From Urechis unicinctus (taxonomy: Eukaryota > Annelida > Polychaeta > Xenopneusta > Urechidae): DNA of 64,000 nt. The position numbers and the translations under genes were made by a program. Where the stretch lies: contig CM067349.1 of the NCBI GenBank assembly GCA_034190875.2, positions 6,634,645-6,698,644 on the forward strand, in the 5' to 3' direction. Position 1 is the first letter of the stretch. Every line of letters starts with the position of its first letter. Shown here piece by piece: positions 35,937 to 50,220 of the stretch. A model generated the notes under the pieces. It did not search any database. It had not been told where the DNA came from and saw nothing but the letters and a program-made list of their open reading frames with translations.

Positions 35937-36259
35937 GTTTGCCCTGTGACTCATGGCTGCCCCTTCCCCTGCGACTCATGGCCTGCTGAGAGGGTCACAG
36001 CTTTAGTAGTATAGGTAATGGTGGTGCCCCTGCTATTTTGTTGCGACTCATGGCTGCCCCTTCCCCTGCGACTCACAGCCTACTGATAAGGTAGCAACTT
36101 CAATCCTTTGCCAGCTCTTTGTAGCTCTTGAGACCTTAGGACCCGAAAAGAATAGTTGAAGTGGGTAAATGATGCTCTGAAGTGGGGGGATTCCTTATCG
36201 TTCGTGGGCTGGGTCTCTATTTGGAGGCATGTTCTGGATCCGCTAATACCTATACTACT
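35937..36259 (-). repeat. Right terminal inverted repeat
   Basis: It is complementary to the left TIR. It contains the same two internal GAGTCGCAGGGG-type units (about 35946-35980 and 36045-36081) and the inverted copy of the terminus at 36005-36019. It carries about 20 extra bases near 36218-36240 that the left TIR lacks. Confidence 0.95.
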
Positions 36260-36265
36260 ACAGCA
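36259..36265. repeat. Right target-site duplication
   Basis: TACAGCA matches the left copy at 21628-21634 exactly, immediately outside the right TIR. Confidence 0.8.
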
Positions 36266-39200
36266 ATGCCGATACCTAAATAGCCCTTGTCAACGAAAAG
36301 ACTGGTTGCTTGAGAAATTTCAAGACGGCAGGGTTTCATCATATATGTGATGTCAGTTCAGTCAGTGGCTTCCTTTACACATTCATTAAAGTAATAATCG
36401 CCAACCATTGAAGTTTATAAATGAAGCCAAACTGACACAACATGTTAACAGTACTGCATAGCCACCATAATGTAGTTAATCTTAATTACAAGACAAACTT
36501 TATAAAGTGTCATGCATATTCGTGAATTGGTTTAGAAGTTGTGACAGCGGTGATAAAATCACCCAAACCAGCATTGACACCTGTACTGAATGGCAACGAG
36601 TCGTTATTTATTGCGCCCGCCGGTCACATGTGGCGCGAAACATGGTTTGCTGTTACTATGTAATATTATTAGAGGTGGAACGACTCCTGCAGGACTACAC
36701 GCGGATTGCAGCTATTTAAATGTAATGCTGAGCAAACTTATTTCATTGATCCAATCTGTGGTAAGGCAAGATTGAAGCAGGTGAATCCAACCCTGTTGGA
36801 TGGTCTCTAGGGCCGTTTCTTGTGTTAGTCAGTCGGGTAGAGCATTTCATGAGACTAATCCAATCTATCGATTAAAAATGTATTCTGCCAGCATCGTTTG
36901 TCTTACTAATGAACAATCGCGACAGGGGCTAATACAGCTTACTTAATGTTACTGGTCAAGCTTGGTGCTATTGTAAGTATTTGGGTTAATAAATGATCAC
37001 ATTTGCAATTTAGGGCACATATTTTGGTACATCTGTTAATAAATATGCCGTACCAATGCTTTTTATGAATCATGGTGCTGTGATTCCGCGACCGTCTCAC
37101 AATCATTAGCCATGTCGACACAATGGCCAGAGATCATGTAAAATTCGCAAAGCTCTAGGTACACTAATGATCGAGTTGGATGTGACGTTTTCAACTAATA
37201 TACATTAGATCGCAAGGACAATGTCAGTTCATTAGGCTATTGTTACCGCTGTGACTAAAGCATCGTATGGTAAAGGTCACTCGGTTTACAACGATATATG
37301 CTTCTTTCCTCGCAGAAAGAGGAGTCCGTATGTCCTCAAAGTAAAGATATTTGCTGCTGAGCTACGTTTTCCAGCACTGTTGCCCGGCTAGTAGTCATAA
37401 ACAGTGAATGCGAACGTTAAGCTGATGTATGACATCGATATAAACCGGAACAGATACCGTGTTTGAAATACCCTTTGAATATTGACAAACCTCTCATAAA
37501 CACAATAGCTTCATTTGAATGTGTCCAACCATCACCTTAGCCCGGATGGCATATTTACTCATGCAAAGAGTAGATTTCTCCCGAGCAATGATTGTTTACG
37601 GCAATTGTGTCTACCCTTCAGAGAATTTACACTATGCGGTTGGCGCTATAATTGTGTTACCAGTTTACATTTATTGGTTCGAAGCGAAAAGTACGATTGC
37701 TGTCACAATTGTGGTGTTCTATTGTTTTGAAGATTTTTATTATCTGTTTAAAACGATTATCAAGCAACGAGTGAGCATGTGAAGCCAGCTTGGATAATTG
37801 TATACCGAGCATGCACATTGAAAATAGCCGAGTTGGTCAGACTGGTCAATTTAATGAGTGTCGACGCTGTTGCACATATGTTCATATCAACGACTCAAAG
37901 TGAAATGAAGAACGTAGCCAAGCAAATGATACAAGGAGGACAACTTTCGCTAAATATTTTGATAATTTACTGCTCAAACATTAACTCCGGTGCAACACAA
38001 ACTTTGATTCAGACATACTTCTCATTTATATTGGGCCACAATTATTGGCTACTTCTAAGTCATTTGGTTGCAAATAGGTTCTGCGCTCGTTTTGAATGAT
38101 CATCAATTGTAAGCAGACGGACATGCACCCACATGTTATTAATCATAGAAGGTGCTGCTGCTAGTAGGTTGCAGCCCCAATGATCAACACCGCCGTAAGC
38201 AGACTACGGTCTAAAAGTTGAGCTAAGTATTGCTTTAACATGTCCAACGAGAATGGTCCCAATATTGCCCTATAAGAGCTATCTAACTCGAATAATTGAC
38301 TGTCTGGGTTAAATTATATAGCTGTTTCTCAACACAGCATCTTGGCTGTGGAACGTGACGAGAATGAATTGTTTCTCTATGAAGCTTACACCCCAACACT
38401 TGACTTACTCTGCCTTAAAAATGATTATGGGAGAATGTTCTGAAGATGATTCGTTGCGAACATAAGCTTTTAATCATTTACGCCAATGAACTCTTGCTTC
38501 ATAAAGCCCTGGCGAACAACTCCATCATAGTGGAAGTACACCCTTTTCAATGCTACCAAATGGTAGTCTGCACAGATAACAATTAACAGCGATTAACATG
38601 ATAAAGGTTCGTATATAAGAGTAATAGGGATGTACCAATGTTTAGGAGGTCAACTCGCACTGGGTGCCTCATATGCATACCCTAAGTTATCGTGTCAGAG
38701 GCCGGATATGCAGCCTTTGTACAAATGTAACTCTCCTGGTAAACCAGAATCATCAGATTTTGGCTGATATCAGTGATAATTGATTTGAATAATCGACATG
38801 ATGATAACCCTAAGACGACAATCTGTCCCTATCACTAACATACTATCCATCGCCTATTGAGGAACATCACGCTGCGTGATATGAGTACGTATTGTCTGTA
38901 CATCTGGAAATGGACATAACGCGTACGTCGTATAATTGATTTGGGGTACAGCAACTGGCTCTATTATACCCGTATTGTTTCTCTCCCATGCATCCTGTGA
39001 CCTAGTCGCATGACGTACAATAGCGCTTACAGGGCTTCTGTAGAGATAAATGGACAATTTGAGTCCCGGTAGCGCGATATAATGCGGAAAATGCTTTCAT
39101 ATTTCGCTATGGAACCACAGATCTAAATCTTTTGGACCGTATAATGTTTCATCAATAATTGATAAGGGCTATGCGCCAGAAGTTTTTGCCCAATACACTT

Positions 39201-41770
39201 GGCTTCATCGTGGTCATCAGACCTAGTCATTCTTCAATGCGATCTGCTACTTTAGCAATCACGCTCACGTAAGAGCAGCCCAATTATCTGGAGTGCATGT
39301 GATCGATTTGTTCGAGCAGCGTTTATTACAGACGCGTTTCCGCGCGCAGGACCACATGACTAAACGCTTGGTTGCCCAATAATCTTTATCACCCTAACGC
39401 ACACGACGCATGAAGCGCAATGTCTGTCAAATGCTGCATATAAATATCGATTTAATTGCTATCATCATCTGCGTTGGAACAATAGGTTTATACCATCAAA
39501 TCGTTTTCCTGTCACGATATTTGATTTTTGCAAGCAGCGATATTGCAAAAATAAAGTTTTTATTAGTTCACCATATCGTTATTATATTCTCATTTCCTAA
39601 CACGCAGCCTCAAGGAAAGTGTGATGAACAACGCACAAGGATAACTACCGTTTTTGCGCAGTCATCATTACTAGGAACGTTTATGGCCTAACCTGCAATG
39701 ACCTTAAACCCAAATCAGTAGAGTATCCTTATTGCATACAACATAACCCTCCAGGGCAGTGCGACGATCTACGCATATCGATTAATGCTTTGTTTGAGAT
39801 ATCATCATAATTAGGAATATTTATGGCATAATAAGCTCGTCGGTGTGAAGCCAAATATAAGGCGACGAGGAAGTGCAAATTAAGCAACGTGTTAAGACAA
39901 GAAATGAATGGTTCTAACCCGTCTTTGCTGCCGAATTCGAGACCCACACAATTAAAGTCGATTGCATGGAATCAGCTTGTCCAATGACAGATGTGCGGGG
40001 CTCAAGATGTTATAATAATTGAAGAACAGATTCGTATCATCGGTTGATCGCATATCAGGCGATAACTTCCATTCAGTTATTTACAGGCCTCATTGGGATC
40101 GCCTGTGAATCATCGTTTGCATTTCCGGCCAATACAATATTATGCTCCGCATCAAGTAATGTTCTTATTAAGCTGGCCATAATACTACTACGGCAAATTC
40201 TAGTCATATGTACAATAATCACATGCAACATGGTATCGATTTTGCTGCACTTATGAAGCGTCGGTTTACGTAGTTAATGGTTAGTTGTGCTGCTGCGCTT
40301 TGGTTTGCTCCCAAAGTGTGCAAAGCTGCTTACTGGTTACTTGTGATTTGGATGATTATAATATATATTAGGATGAACTATGGAAGGTGAGGTACTAGAC
40401 CACATGGCTCACTTGTATCGAGCTCAACCTTTGTCGCGGCTTTTTTATTTTCTTTAGCTTGCAAGGCAGAACGGTATCCTACCTACTACAGCCTTCAATT
40501 GCAATCATGTTAGTTCATTGAACTAGCTGGCCACATTCACATTTTGTACTCTTAGCACGCGCTTGAAATTACAAATGGGTTGTTATGCAATGTGTTCCCA
40601 GACATTACTCTTCCTATTATGGGCCAGGGACCTCCGTGATCGATATGTGAACATGTTATTTACCATATACTGGCAATATTGCGTCAATTATTTGTTAGAT
40701 CTATGCTCTGCTCTGTACACTAGATGTTCCAGGTGTATAGTTTTGGGGAGAAATCAAACTTATGGGTCCAGCATTCTTCCCATATGTCAGGATGGTTGAC
40801 CATAACCATGGTTTTAGACAGTTACGTAGGACACGGCAAATAAGCGATGTGATAATGCCTCTGATAGCCACCCTACACAATATATCAATCCACGAACTTA
40901 TATGAATAGATTACGGTCAGTTTGTGCAAACTAAGTCAGGACGATGAATACAGAGGAAATCGCACCATAACTCATCAATGCACTTTAAGCTAGGTGGGAT
41001 ACAAAACTCCATTTATATGGGTATGACGTCATTTAGATCCATCGGCAACCGACAATGATAATCACCCGTCCGGCCATCATTTGACGTAAAGTACCAAACA
41101 TCACCATGCGATCATTCATATTTCATGAGGGAATACGAGCCACCAACAATGCAACAAGCCACTGGTCTCTGTCGTTTTAATGTTTAAATGACTATACAAT
41201 CAGATAGGTGACATCTCTGCTGCGATCATAGAAGGTTGATTAGGTGAAGGGTGCTGAAATTTATATTGCATAAAAGCCCTATTTTCATGTACTACGGCTG
41301 ACTGTCAAAGTTGTGAATATGAACCGACGGCAGCCGAGTTAAACGCTACTATAAGTGCTGGACTTTTGCTGAAATAATCCAGATTCAGATTCAATTATTG
41401 ATATTTTGTCGTTATATTTGCACCTGAAAATGTTAACTGCAAAAATGGAATAGACATAATATAAATATATGTATATTTATGAAGCATAAGACTTCCAATC
41501 ATGGCCATCTTTATTTTCTTCTGAAGAGAGCCTGACACAGTCAGATTATGCCAGTCATACATGTTACTGATGGAGAACAGACATTGCTGTTGCTGAATAA
41601 ATATCAGTTCATATGAATTCGGCATGGGATTAATTGGGTTTTTTTCTTTCAAGGTGACGTCGTATTGCTAATTCCTCATAAGAAAACATGGTTCTTATGT
41701 GGCATTTTCAAACTTTCGTTTTTCTGATTTTTTCACCACCACATCTTGTGCAGACGAGTACTATTTGATG
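36266..41770 (-). repeat. Inverted copy of block A and its neighbour
   Basis: Read on the minus strand this matches about 55480-60700 and, where present, 1000-5600. Anchors are 36440-36590 with 5160-5460, 36775-36860 with 60055-60280, 37340-37400 with 4400-4470, 38060-38100 with 3430-3470 and 58610-58650, 39950-40020 with 1600-1670, 40500-40650 with 1381-1560, 40790 with 56330, 41330 with 55895, and 41540 with 55690. The open frames 37519-37782 and 37779-38099 are only the inverse of frames in the other copies, with no conservation as protein. No gene is supported. Confidence 0.7.
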
Positions 41771-44460
41771 CGTTACCATGACAATCATCACAATGAGTCT
41801 TCACGGAATAAGACGTGACTGAGATTCGCCGACAGCTCTATAAAACAGATTTAACTTGTCAGCTCCTATTGTATCACAGATTTTACGACCGGCTTTATGG
41901 GCTATGCCTTTGTCAGGACGCAGTCAATCATCATTTGATGAACGCTATATTACAATACTCGCTGGCCGAGTGATTTATTCAGTCAGTATTATGTTGTTTG
42001 TAGCGTGCAACGACCGTTGATAGGTACCGCCCTACATGCTTTGAAATGAATGAACATAAAATGTGTTTTCTGGGGGTGAGCATGGTTGCAGCACTGTATA
42101 ATCAAGTAACGATATGCCACAACCTACAGAGCAGAATCTCTCAATATTTGGGCAATGAGTGCTTTTGTGACTTTGCTATATCAATGGAATAACGAACGAG
42201 ATATCAATGTCAATATATGTCGCCCTATAAAAATGCTGTATCTGTACATGTAGACTTAATTAGTCATGCTGATGAGTTGTAATGTGTATCAAATCCTTTA
42301 AGAAGCCACCTGGTACTTTGAATGTGCGGTTGAAATTCCTAATTCGACATACAGTTGGACGTATGTGGTTCATGGACAGGATTACTCCCCAAAAAGTAAC
42401 TACTCACAACACTGATTGATTAGCGCAATCATACAGAATATCTGTTTGGACCGTCACAGACCATCCATTATACACAAAACGGAAACGTATCAATACAAAT
42501 ATGTCAGGAATAACCCTGGGACAAATAAGGCAAGAGTAAAGTTAGAAACCCATGCGAGTCGAAATATGTGTCAGAGGTTTATATTGATGGTGATGAAGAG
42601 CTTGACCTATTATGACGACATCGCTGTTAACCGGTTTAATCAATTGGAATATCACACTGATTTGATTCGTTAGAATCAAAAATCTGTTTTACTCCCAGAA
42701 TGTTATGTAACGCGTAATTTTGCATTCAGCATGAAAGAATGATTCGAAATCCATATAAAAAACGTTCATCCTTTTGTTTTTTATAACGTAGATCAGGCTC
42801 AATAGCAAAGCGCCCTTAATGTACTTGCCTAAACTATATCCAGGAATATGTTGTTACTGATAACCTGTAGTCATAGAACCTACTGATCCGAGCCAAGGTA
42901 GTTATCTCTCCGTGTGTTTTACAAATATTTATGTCAGTGCTCGTGAACCAGCCCGTCCATCGCCAGATCTACTCATCCATAGCCATTGTATTCTAACACT
43001 ATGTTACGGTAATGTGGTTTATACATCCGGAATTCAGTGAGCACATCAGCGCTTGATAAAACCGATATTTATGAGTTGTCGTTGAAATGCCGCGAAGGCT
43101 CACATAAATATGCATATAATTTACTTAAATGAGTGTAAGCGCTGTTAGCCAACGCGCATACGTGAAATGGCGTCCATCCGTACAGTTGCCTACATATGCT
43201 GACACTTTAAAAGGACGCTTTATTGAATTATATCATTCCATCGAACGAATAACTAGAGCAACGCTGAGCTGTTATGCATGTTATAGAATTGGTCGATCAT
43301 GCGAATGCGTCATTGTGAGCAAATTGTCATTGTATCATGACATCGCGTCTTGAATCATTGGTCAAAAGAGAGCGATGAATGAAAATTTACCCAATATAGC
43401 AGCGCAAGAGTCATCCAACCTCCATAACCGACTCCTACAATAGACTATATCCTGTGTTTCCAACCAGATACTTGTGACTGGACATAACCCAATGACGACA
43501 ATAAATGCTCTCTCCACGATATTGGAACACGAACAGTTTCCTTTCCCGTCGTTAAATAGCCAAAATAGCGCAATGTTCAGGCCACAATACGCTAGGACTA
43601 ACAGTAAGGAACGACTCATGCTGGCTAAATTAGCATTTAATCATCATCGCAAATGAACACTCGGTTCATCACGATATAGAGGGACCGGCGCCACCGTGTG
43701 CAGCGGTACTGGTTTCCCAAGGCCTGGTCGCGTCAAACGAAATAGCGATTCGCAAGATCTAAGCTATTGTCGAACAGAAATGGATAATTGTGAGTCGATA
43801 TGACAGATTCGACGCCGCTTTGATACCATGATTTAACATCTTCACAACGCAAACATATGTCTGCTGATGTCAAGGATGTCACCCCACACAGGAGAATTTA
43901 TACGCATATGCATAAGTTAGCTTGTCATAGGCAAGTATGTTTTCTCCTTACTTCTACTATCAAAATACGGCAAATAGATGTTTACTTTGTTTTTAAATAA
44001 TCTACCTGATGATAACGCAACATTTCTGTCATGGCCCTTTCATAATGAAAATCGCCATGCTGCAACCATTTAGCCAAAATTATTCAAAGACAAGGCACCC
44101 ATAGCTTTTATTCTAGTTTGGAAGATTGCATTGATACATTATTATTACTTTAACTTTGCATACATCTTTGCATACAACTTACCCACAATTAGAAGCGCAA
44201 TTATCTACGTGCATACATAGCATGTTACTACTGCATTGGCTCTGTCATACTTACATGTAAGCTTGGTGACACAATGCCGTGACAAACTACCACAATCGGC
44301 TAATTGTGATAAAGCCTAAAACAAGACGGTAGGGGGTGGCAAACTGAACAGAGGGTTTCGGCAGGAAATTGTTGACGCGCTGAATGATTGATTTGCGAGG
44401 TCTGTACAAGCATAATGAGTTCGACTGATATTAAACTGATAGACTATGATTCAACTGATG
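41770..44460. other. Intergenic AT-rich DNA, nothing recognised
   Basis: I saw no gene, structural RNA or clear repeat partner. Short open frames at 42416-42673, 43129-43353 and 43362-43619 have no recognisable motif. Confidence 0.35.
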
Positions 44461-45470
44461 AACTAAGATTCAGCTGAAATATGTGCTAATGATGACTGCG
44501 TTCTTGGATATCAAACTTATATTGTATTGGTCCAGGTGGTCAGGGCTCTCGGAAACATCAGCTCCTGGGTAAGCAAATCGTGAAACGGCTGGCATAAGTG
44601 CAGCCCATAGCCAAAAAGTCCATACCCAGGTAGATCAAGGCTATTTTACACTATCCGTTCCAGCAGCGGATATGATTCAAATTACCATTACACCTCTTCA
44701 TGGTGTTATATGGATCACACATCTCATATTCACTTTTGCACTCTGTACACTGAGTAAGCAAACAGATGATGTATTGGTGGTAGTTTGAACGTCTTAACAA
44801 AGGATGCATAAAAATATCACAACCATTAACAATTTACGTGCTGATGCTTAACATGCCGATTTGTCAAAGTATACGCAGTCATTGTATAACACCTTGCGCT
44901 AGTAGTCGGATGCGGTGTGGGTACTTATCCGATAAACTTAGTATGTTTCCGACGATTCTGATTACAAACAAAAGGAAGATGTAGTCGTTACCCGCATTGC
45001 TTACGAACTTGACATTTCTAATTCATTGCAGCGAGTGCGTAAACATCGGGGGAAAGGAACATTGAAGCTGCACAGGTAATGGTTGCCATCCAATTGTATC
45101 ACATTACCATCTCAAACTGTGTGGCTATGCCTGAAAGGTTTATATGTGCGTTTATGCTTTGGTGCACGCCATAGCAAGTGATGAAGTAGAATTAGTATTG
45201 CTCTAATTAATTGTTAATCAATGTAATGTATGGTGCTTGTGTGAAACTTGTTAATGCCATTCTGATGCATATAAAAACACCCTCACCCTATTTCTACATC
45301 TTTATCGTCTCAATGCTGAATAGTTTAAGCCTGTTTGCATTCTTAATGTTATATATGGAATTATCAGATTTGTTTTCAGATGGGTTCAAGTTTAACAGTG
45401 GCGTGTTGCAAACGGCAAAAAGTAGTGACTTATCATGTAATGCTTTCTAACTGCGGATTTGGGTTGACAG
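44460..45470. repeat. Fragments of the flank repeat family
   Basis: 44470-44500 and 44765-44905 resemble 11830-11980. 45240-45330 resembles 61800-62050 (shared GTTAATGCCA and TCTCAAT.CT..ATAGTT). It is a mosaic of short pieces, with no gene. Confidence 0.5.
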
Positions 45471-48400
45471 ACTAAATATGTATTATTTTGTGATTAGAAT
45501 CATTGTTTGAATAGATAAAGATGATAGAAATGACCTCAGAAATGTTCATGATTACAGCTGAATGATTAGAATCCGTTACTTGCTAGTGCTCATCTGTAGA
45601 GCGTAATGCGAGTGCCTCCCAATGGGCCCGCTGTTGTGTATACCTCTGTTATGATATTGACATGTAAGAGGTATGTATTGGAAAAATGCAATGCGTGCAT
45701 TATGTTCCATTCTAATAAGTTGTCAAGTCTGCAATACATGCGCCTTGCTACATTCTAAGCAAATGTTCATTACGCGCACATTTGGTCGTCTAAGCATGCT
45801 TATAACTAGCAGCAAATTGTATTGAATGTGTTTCTTCCATTGTAGATATATCTTGATATGGTATCACTGGTTAATGGGAAGCGGAAAGTATGCAAATAAA
45901 TAATGCATTATAAATAAAAACGTAAAAGATAAATTTTTGCCGGGCAAGCCAATTGAAATAAAAAAGTTGCTGCAATAATTACAGTGAGAATGCTTGAACA
46001 TATCGACGCAATAAGCCGAGCCAACAAAGCGTATTTTAGTTTGCTTGACTGTTGGCGCAAACCGATCAATTTCCTGGTAAAGTAATTACTTTACATCAAT
46101 GCAGTTGATGGATCGCATCAATTGCATGCATAATTTTTCCCATTAGAGCATATGTATGCGTAATATGGTCTTGCAGTTATTGATGAAAGACAGCAGCTGC
46201 AAATCATCGATCTTGTTTGATTAAATTACCCCATGGACACAACATATTGGTATAATTACTGCCATGATGTATTGAGCTATTTTGGCTCTCGAACCGTAGC
46301 TTTGATTATAACATACCACCGACCATTTGCTGTTACAAGCCGATATACTATGCCATTGGTCAAACATATCTGTCTCTCATTCAGAGTTATTAATGTGAAT
46401 CTGATAAAAGCCAAGTATTATTGGTGCATATCACAATGGCAGATAAAAGAGGTCACATCTGTCAATTTGAAAAGTAGTTTGTACCAACCAATTTCGGAAT
46501 TCCGTCTACAACACTAATTTTGTACGTAAATAAATGCGAATGTATCGCAACAAGCCACTGCTGGCGCTTAATTTTAACTTTTTATATCCTTATATATGTA
46601 CGATACATGAAGCAGTGAACGTGACATTTGAGGTTGATTTGTCTGCTACTAGGATTGCATCGTTCACTGCCCTGTTTACTTGGATATCAAAAAACATTTT
46701 AATCTGGCATATTGTGGCAACTCTTCATAGGCGATGAGAAATAATGTGATCTTGGAAGGATTTGAATAAGAAAATAAATGCGGATATGAATGAGTGTGAG
46801 AGGGAGTGAGTTTATGCGCCCCTGCTGTTCAGATACGTCTAATTAGGAAGGTCATTTGCTTAACGCCATTTCAAAAAGCCCCAATATTAATCGATTAGCT
46901 GACCAATTTATTCTTGCCGTAAGCCCTCTTTACGAGGTATTAGGCCCATCACATGCAATATCCTTGTTTCAAAGCGTAGTTTATAGGAGTACGTACTTTT
47001 CAACTGTTTTGGTAGGATTTAAAGTAGCAATGGGCGACAACTATTCATCATCATCACTATAAAGTGTCGAATATGACAAGCTGACACAAGTCGCTTGTCA
47101 GGCAGATTTTAAAGATCCATCAACAAAGCTAATTCCAAAGATTCGACTGGAGATTACGATATGTGTCTTCACAGCTAGAACCACATCTCTAGCAGCGCCT
47201 GTATTACCTTGATACTTGGACGGTCATAATTTATGTGGGCATAACGAATGGCTCAAAATGTAATAATTTCTGAGACCAAATCATTGACACAATGTGAGCA
47301 GATTTAGCTTCCTCAAGGCCTGATAATGAATCAAAGCGCAAATTTAAAATGTCGTGGATAGATTTAAACTTTGATTAACATATTCTGTTACGTCATACTC
47401 TTTTTATGGCTATTTATCAACAAATCGTGGTATCATCAAATGTCGTTAATGAAATAATTACTGCCACCAGCGATAGTGACTCACTGGTAAAAAAGCCTTA
47501 GCAACAGAAAGTATAATATCGGCAGCATTTCTTCCTCAAGCCTACCCAGACGGCCTTTTATAAAATTCAATTCATTTCAAATACTAAAGCACGTATTCAA
47601 TCGTAACTGACTCGTAAATCAAACGGTTACTGGCCTGATACCAGATGATTAGTTGTCAATGTATGTAGTTTCCCAAAATTTTCTCGACCCGAACCAGCAG
47701 AGGGGTCGCCGTTACATACAGATCAAAGCTTTGCATTGATCCATTATTAAAAAAAAGTGGCTTTCGGATTCTGCATATTGTAACCAACTTTGCCGGCGGT
47801 AGTTACCAAATATTGTTGGTGTCCAGAAGATCTCTATTCTTACCCAATTTCTCCTAGTACCTGAGTACCAATGATAACGAATAGATTCCAGCGTTTTATT
47901 GGTTGGATCAAGTGTTGCTACTGAAAGCCTTGAATGTGCGTAAGCACATATAAAGTATCTTACAAAACATTTTATATGGGCATAAGATTTAGCGCATCGT
48001 TAAACGATGCGTTTTGTAGCATTTTGAGGCCCATATATACAACCTGAACACATATTATCTCACCCATATACCTCATAGGCGTTACTTTACAACCTTATAC
48101 ATGCCAGATATCGTCATGATAGATTCGTGAATACATTTAATTACTATGGCAGCGCGCAATTACACGCATTGCTTAGTGAGGAACCATCGATATAATCAAT
48201 AATTGAACAGACATTGTGTAAGACTCTTGGCATTCAGGTAACATGTTTAATTGAACAAACAGGACCTTTTGCGTTAAAACTGCTTCCGTCTGACCTATCG
48301 CCTACTTTGACATCAATATTCACCCATTAATTGACTAATGATGCTTCTATTCCTCTCGTGCGTCAAAGCACACTATGAACATATATTCGTCCAATGCCTG

Positions 48401-49300
48401 TCAATTAAACCAGACAGGTATGTCCGAAACTAACCAAGAAAGGTGGGTTTTGGGCAACGATACCTCTTCCATGAAGCTCTTTTGGCAAATCTTTTCTATC
48501 AATTCGCTCGTCTTTCGACGATGTAAGAATAAGCATGATCTTTCGATAGCAACGACCCATGTGCATGGTTCAGATATTTTTACTAAGCAAAAGATACAAG
48601 AACATAAGGGTCTGTTCCTTCGGGTGACTATAGTCTCATTGAGCCCGTTACCTTTTTCTAGACGAATGGCTTTGCGTGTCAATTGCGTCCGTTGAAGTAG
48701 ACAATTATTGTGAGAGCAGAGAAAAGATAAATGTTGCAAAGTCAAAGCCTACCTTGTCTCTGTCGTTAACCTATAAGCAAAGCATCTATAAGTAGTTCGT
48801 TGCACTTTGAGTTTAATCAATGACCTCACTCGTCTTCGTGTGCTCTGCATCGTTGATTAGTGACATCATTTATGAAATCATTCGTGAAATCTGCTCTGGC
48901 CTACAAGATTTGTTATGCCATGATATTTTACTATGTAGTTATCCATGCTGGTCTAATAATTGTTCTTGCTTTATTATGATTATGGCGGGTGCACACAAAC
49001 AATGACGCGAGAGAGAATGAGAGCATTTGATGGCTTGGCGGGAATTAAAATGATATCGCCATCGACTGCTGCAGAGGGCAAAGGTTTAGAGTTTGATAAG
49101 GCCCACGTCATGATATTGTTGTTACATGTCCCATCTGTAACGGTAATTACTCTATAGGAGAGAGAGAATGTTAAGCCATATTGCTTTACTACACAAATAA
49201 TCATCGTTAAACACTGCCTGATGAACAATGTTCCTGATTAATAGTAGAAATGGACACAGCAAGTTGCACATTAGGAGGCTGAATTGCTGCTGACTGGATT
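45470..49300. other. Intergenic DNA, little recognised
   Basis: No gene is supported. The opposite-strand frames at 48375-48695 and 48401-48745 overlap each other and match nothing I know. A hairpin-rich spot at 47973-48037 is listed separately. Confidence 0.35.
47973..48037. other. Nested hairpins
   Basis: CGCATCGT/ACGATGCG form an 8-bp stem with a three-base loop at 47993-48011. This is enclosed by TATATGGGC at 47973-47981 and its complement GCCCATATA at 48029-48037. No terminator, tRNA or known RNA is recognised. Confidence 0.6.
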
Positions 49301-50220
49301 AGCTGTTTCCATTTTGTTGTGCATTTCTACTTGTGTCGGACCTTTTCGACACAATCGTGCGAGACAATGGTTGTGAGGCGGTTGTAGAGGAATCGCAACA
49401 ACATGACCTTTAACAATCATGGGTACCGACCAATTATCACCTGAAAAAAAGTAAATTTCTCTCGTGATTTCAATAGCACTAGCAAATACTAGTAGTATGT
49501 GAGCTGTTGTAGCCTCTTTCGCTACTGATCAACAGTACGACAAGCAATGCTGGCCAAATAAATCTTTCTAATCAATGGATGGGATTAGTCTCAATATAAG
49601 CCCTTTTCGACCAACACAATAAACGGCTGCAATGACAAAACAGCATTATTTGATTAATTTCCTCTAATATTGTCTGAACACATAATGACTGATTGGATCC
49701 ATGTGCTTAGTTGGCTCTGCCACTCATCGAAATGGTTGCAAGCCACTTGCTGTACTGTAAGAGCAGTTCCCCTCGGATGGCATAGAGATTAATGAATTTA
49801 TAGACCATCTTTGCATAAGAAAGTACATGAAGGAAAAGTGATGTGCTATGAATAATGACTCGTAGATATCAATGTAGTACAGATATGGTGTTGTGGATTC
49901 GCATTGTCGTTTCCATAGCATAATCTAATTCATTTACTTCACATGCAAGTAATTGCAATCCATGAGAATGTTCCTCTTAAATGGAAAGTGAATGTACGAG
50001 TTGAATAATTCAACTAGCCGCATGATACTTGCACATAATAACAACCACGTGTGGTTATGCTAAGGGTTTGACACTCTTAGTACTAACCGTGCATCATTTA
50101 ATTAAACAATGGTTACATATTACGTTCTATAAATTTTCCTCTGATGATCAACGTAACAGAGGACACGTATAGGTATATTTTAACTGATATATATGACAGG
50201 GTTGTTATTTCTGTATCTGT
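49300..50220. repeat. Fragment of block A and adjoining DNA
   Basis: 49340-49620 resembles 4660-4970 and 59810-60100, including GATTAGTCTCAAT-type and AATCAATGGATGGGATTAG-type strings. 49700-50220 has no clear partner. There is no gene. Confidence 0.55.

Larger units (their letters stand above)
21634..36259. mobile_element. Decayed Maverick/Polinton (adintovirus-like) element
   Basis: The element is bounded by terminal inverted repeats starting AGTAGTATAGGTA and flanked by a direct repeat of the target. It carries the gene set that defines Polintons: family B DNA polymerase, rve integrase, packaging ATPase and jelly-roll capsid protein, plus small conserved virion-type ORFs. Length, about 14.6 kb, is at the short end of the usual 15-20 kb. 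It is visibly richer in G+C than its flanks. Frameshifts and stops in POLB, INT, ATPase, MCP and others, with probable internal deletions, show that it is an inactive genomic fossil. The exact left base is ambiguous by one, because the duplicated target and the TIR overlap. Confidence 0.96.

Noticed and set aside
37519..38099. Two hydrophobic frames right of the Polinton
   Set aside because: They are the inverse of non-coding repeat DNA at 3440-3700 and 58600-58860; no protein-level conservation was seen.
48375..48745. Overlapping opposite-strand frames of 106 and 114 codons
   Set aside because: They have mutually antisense composition, no motif and no supporting signals.
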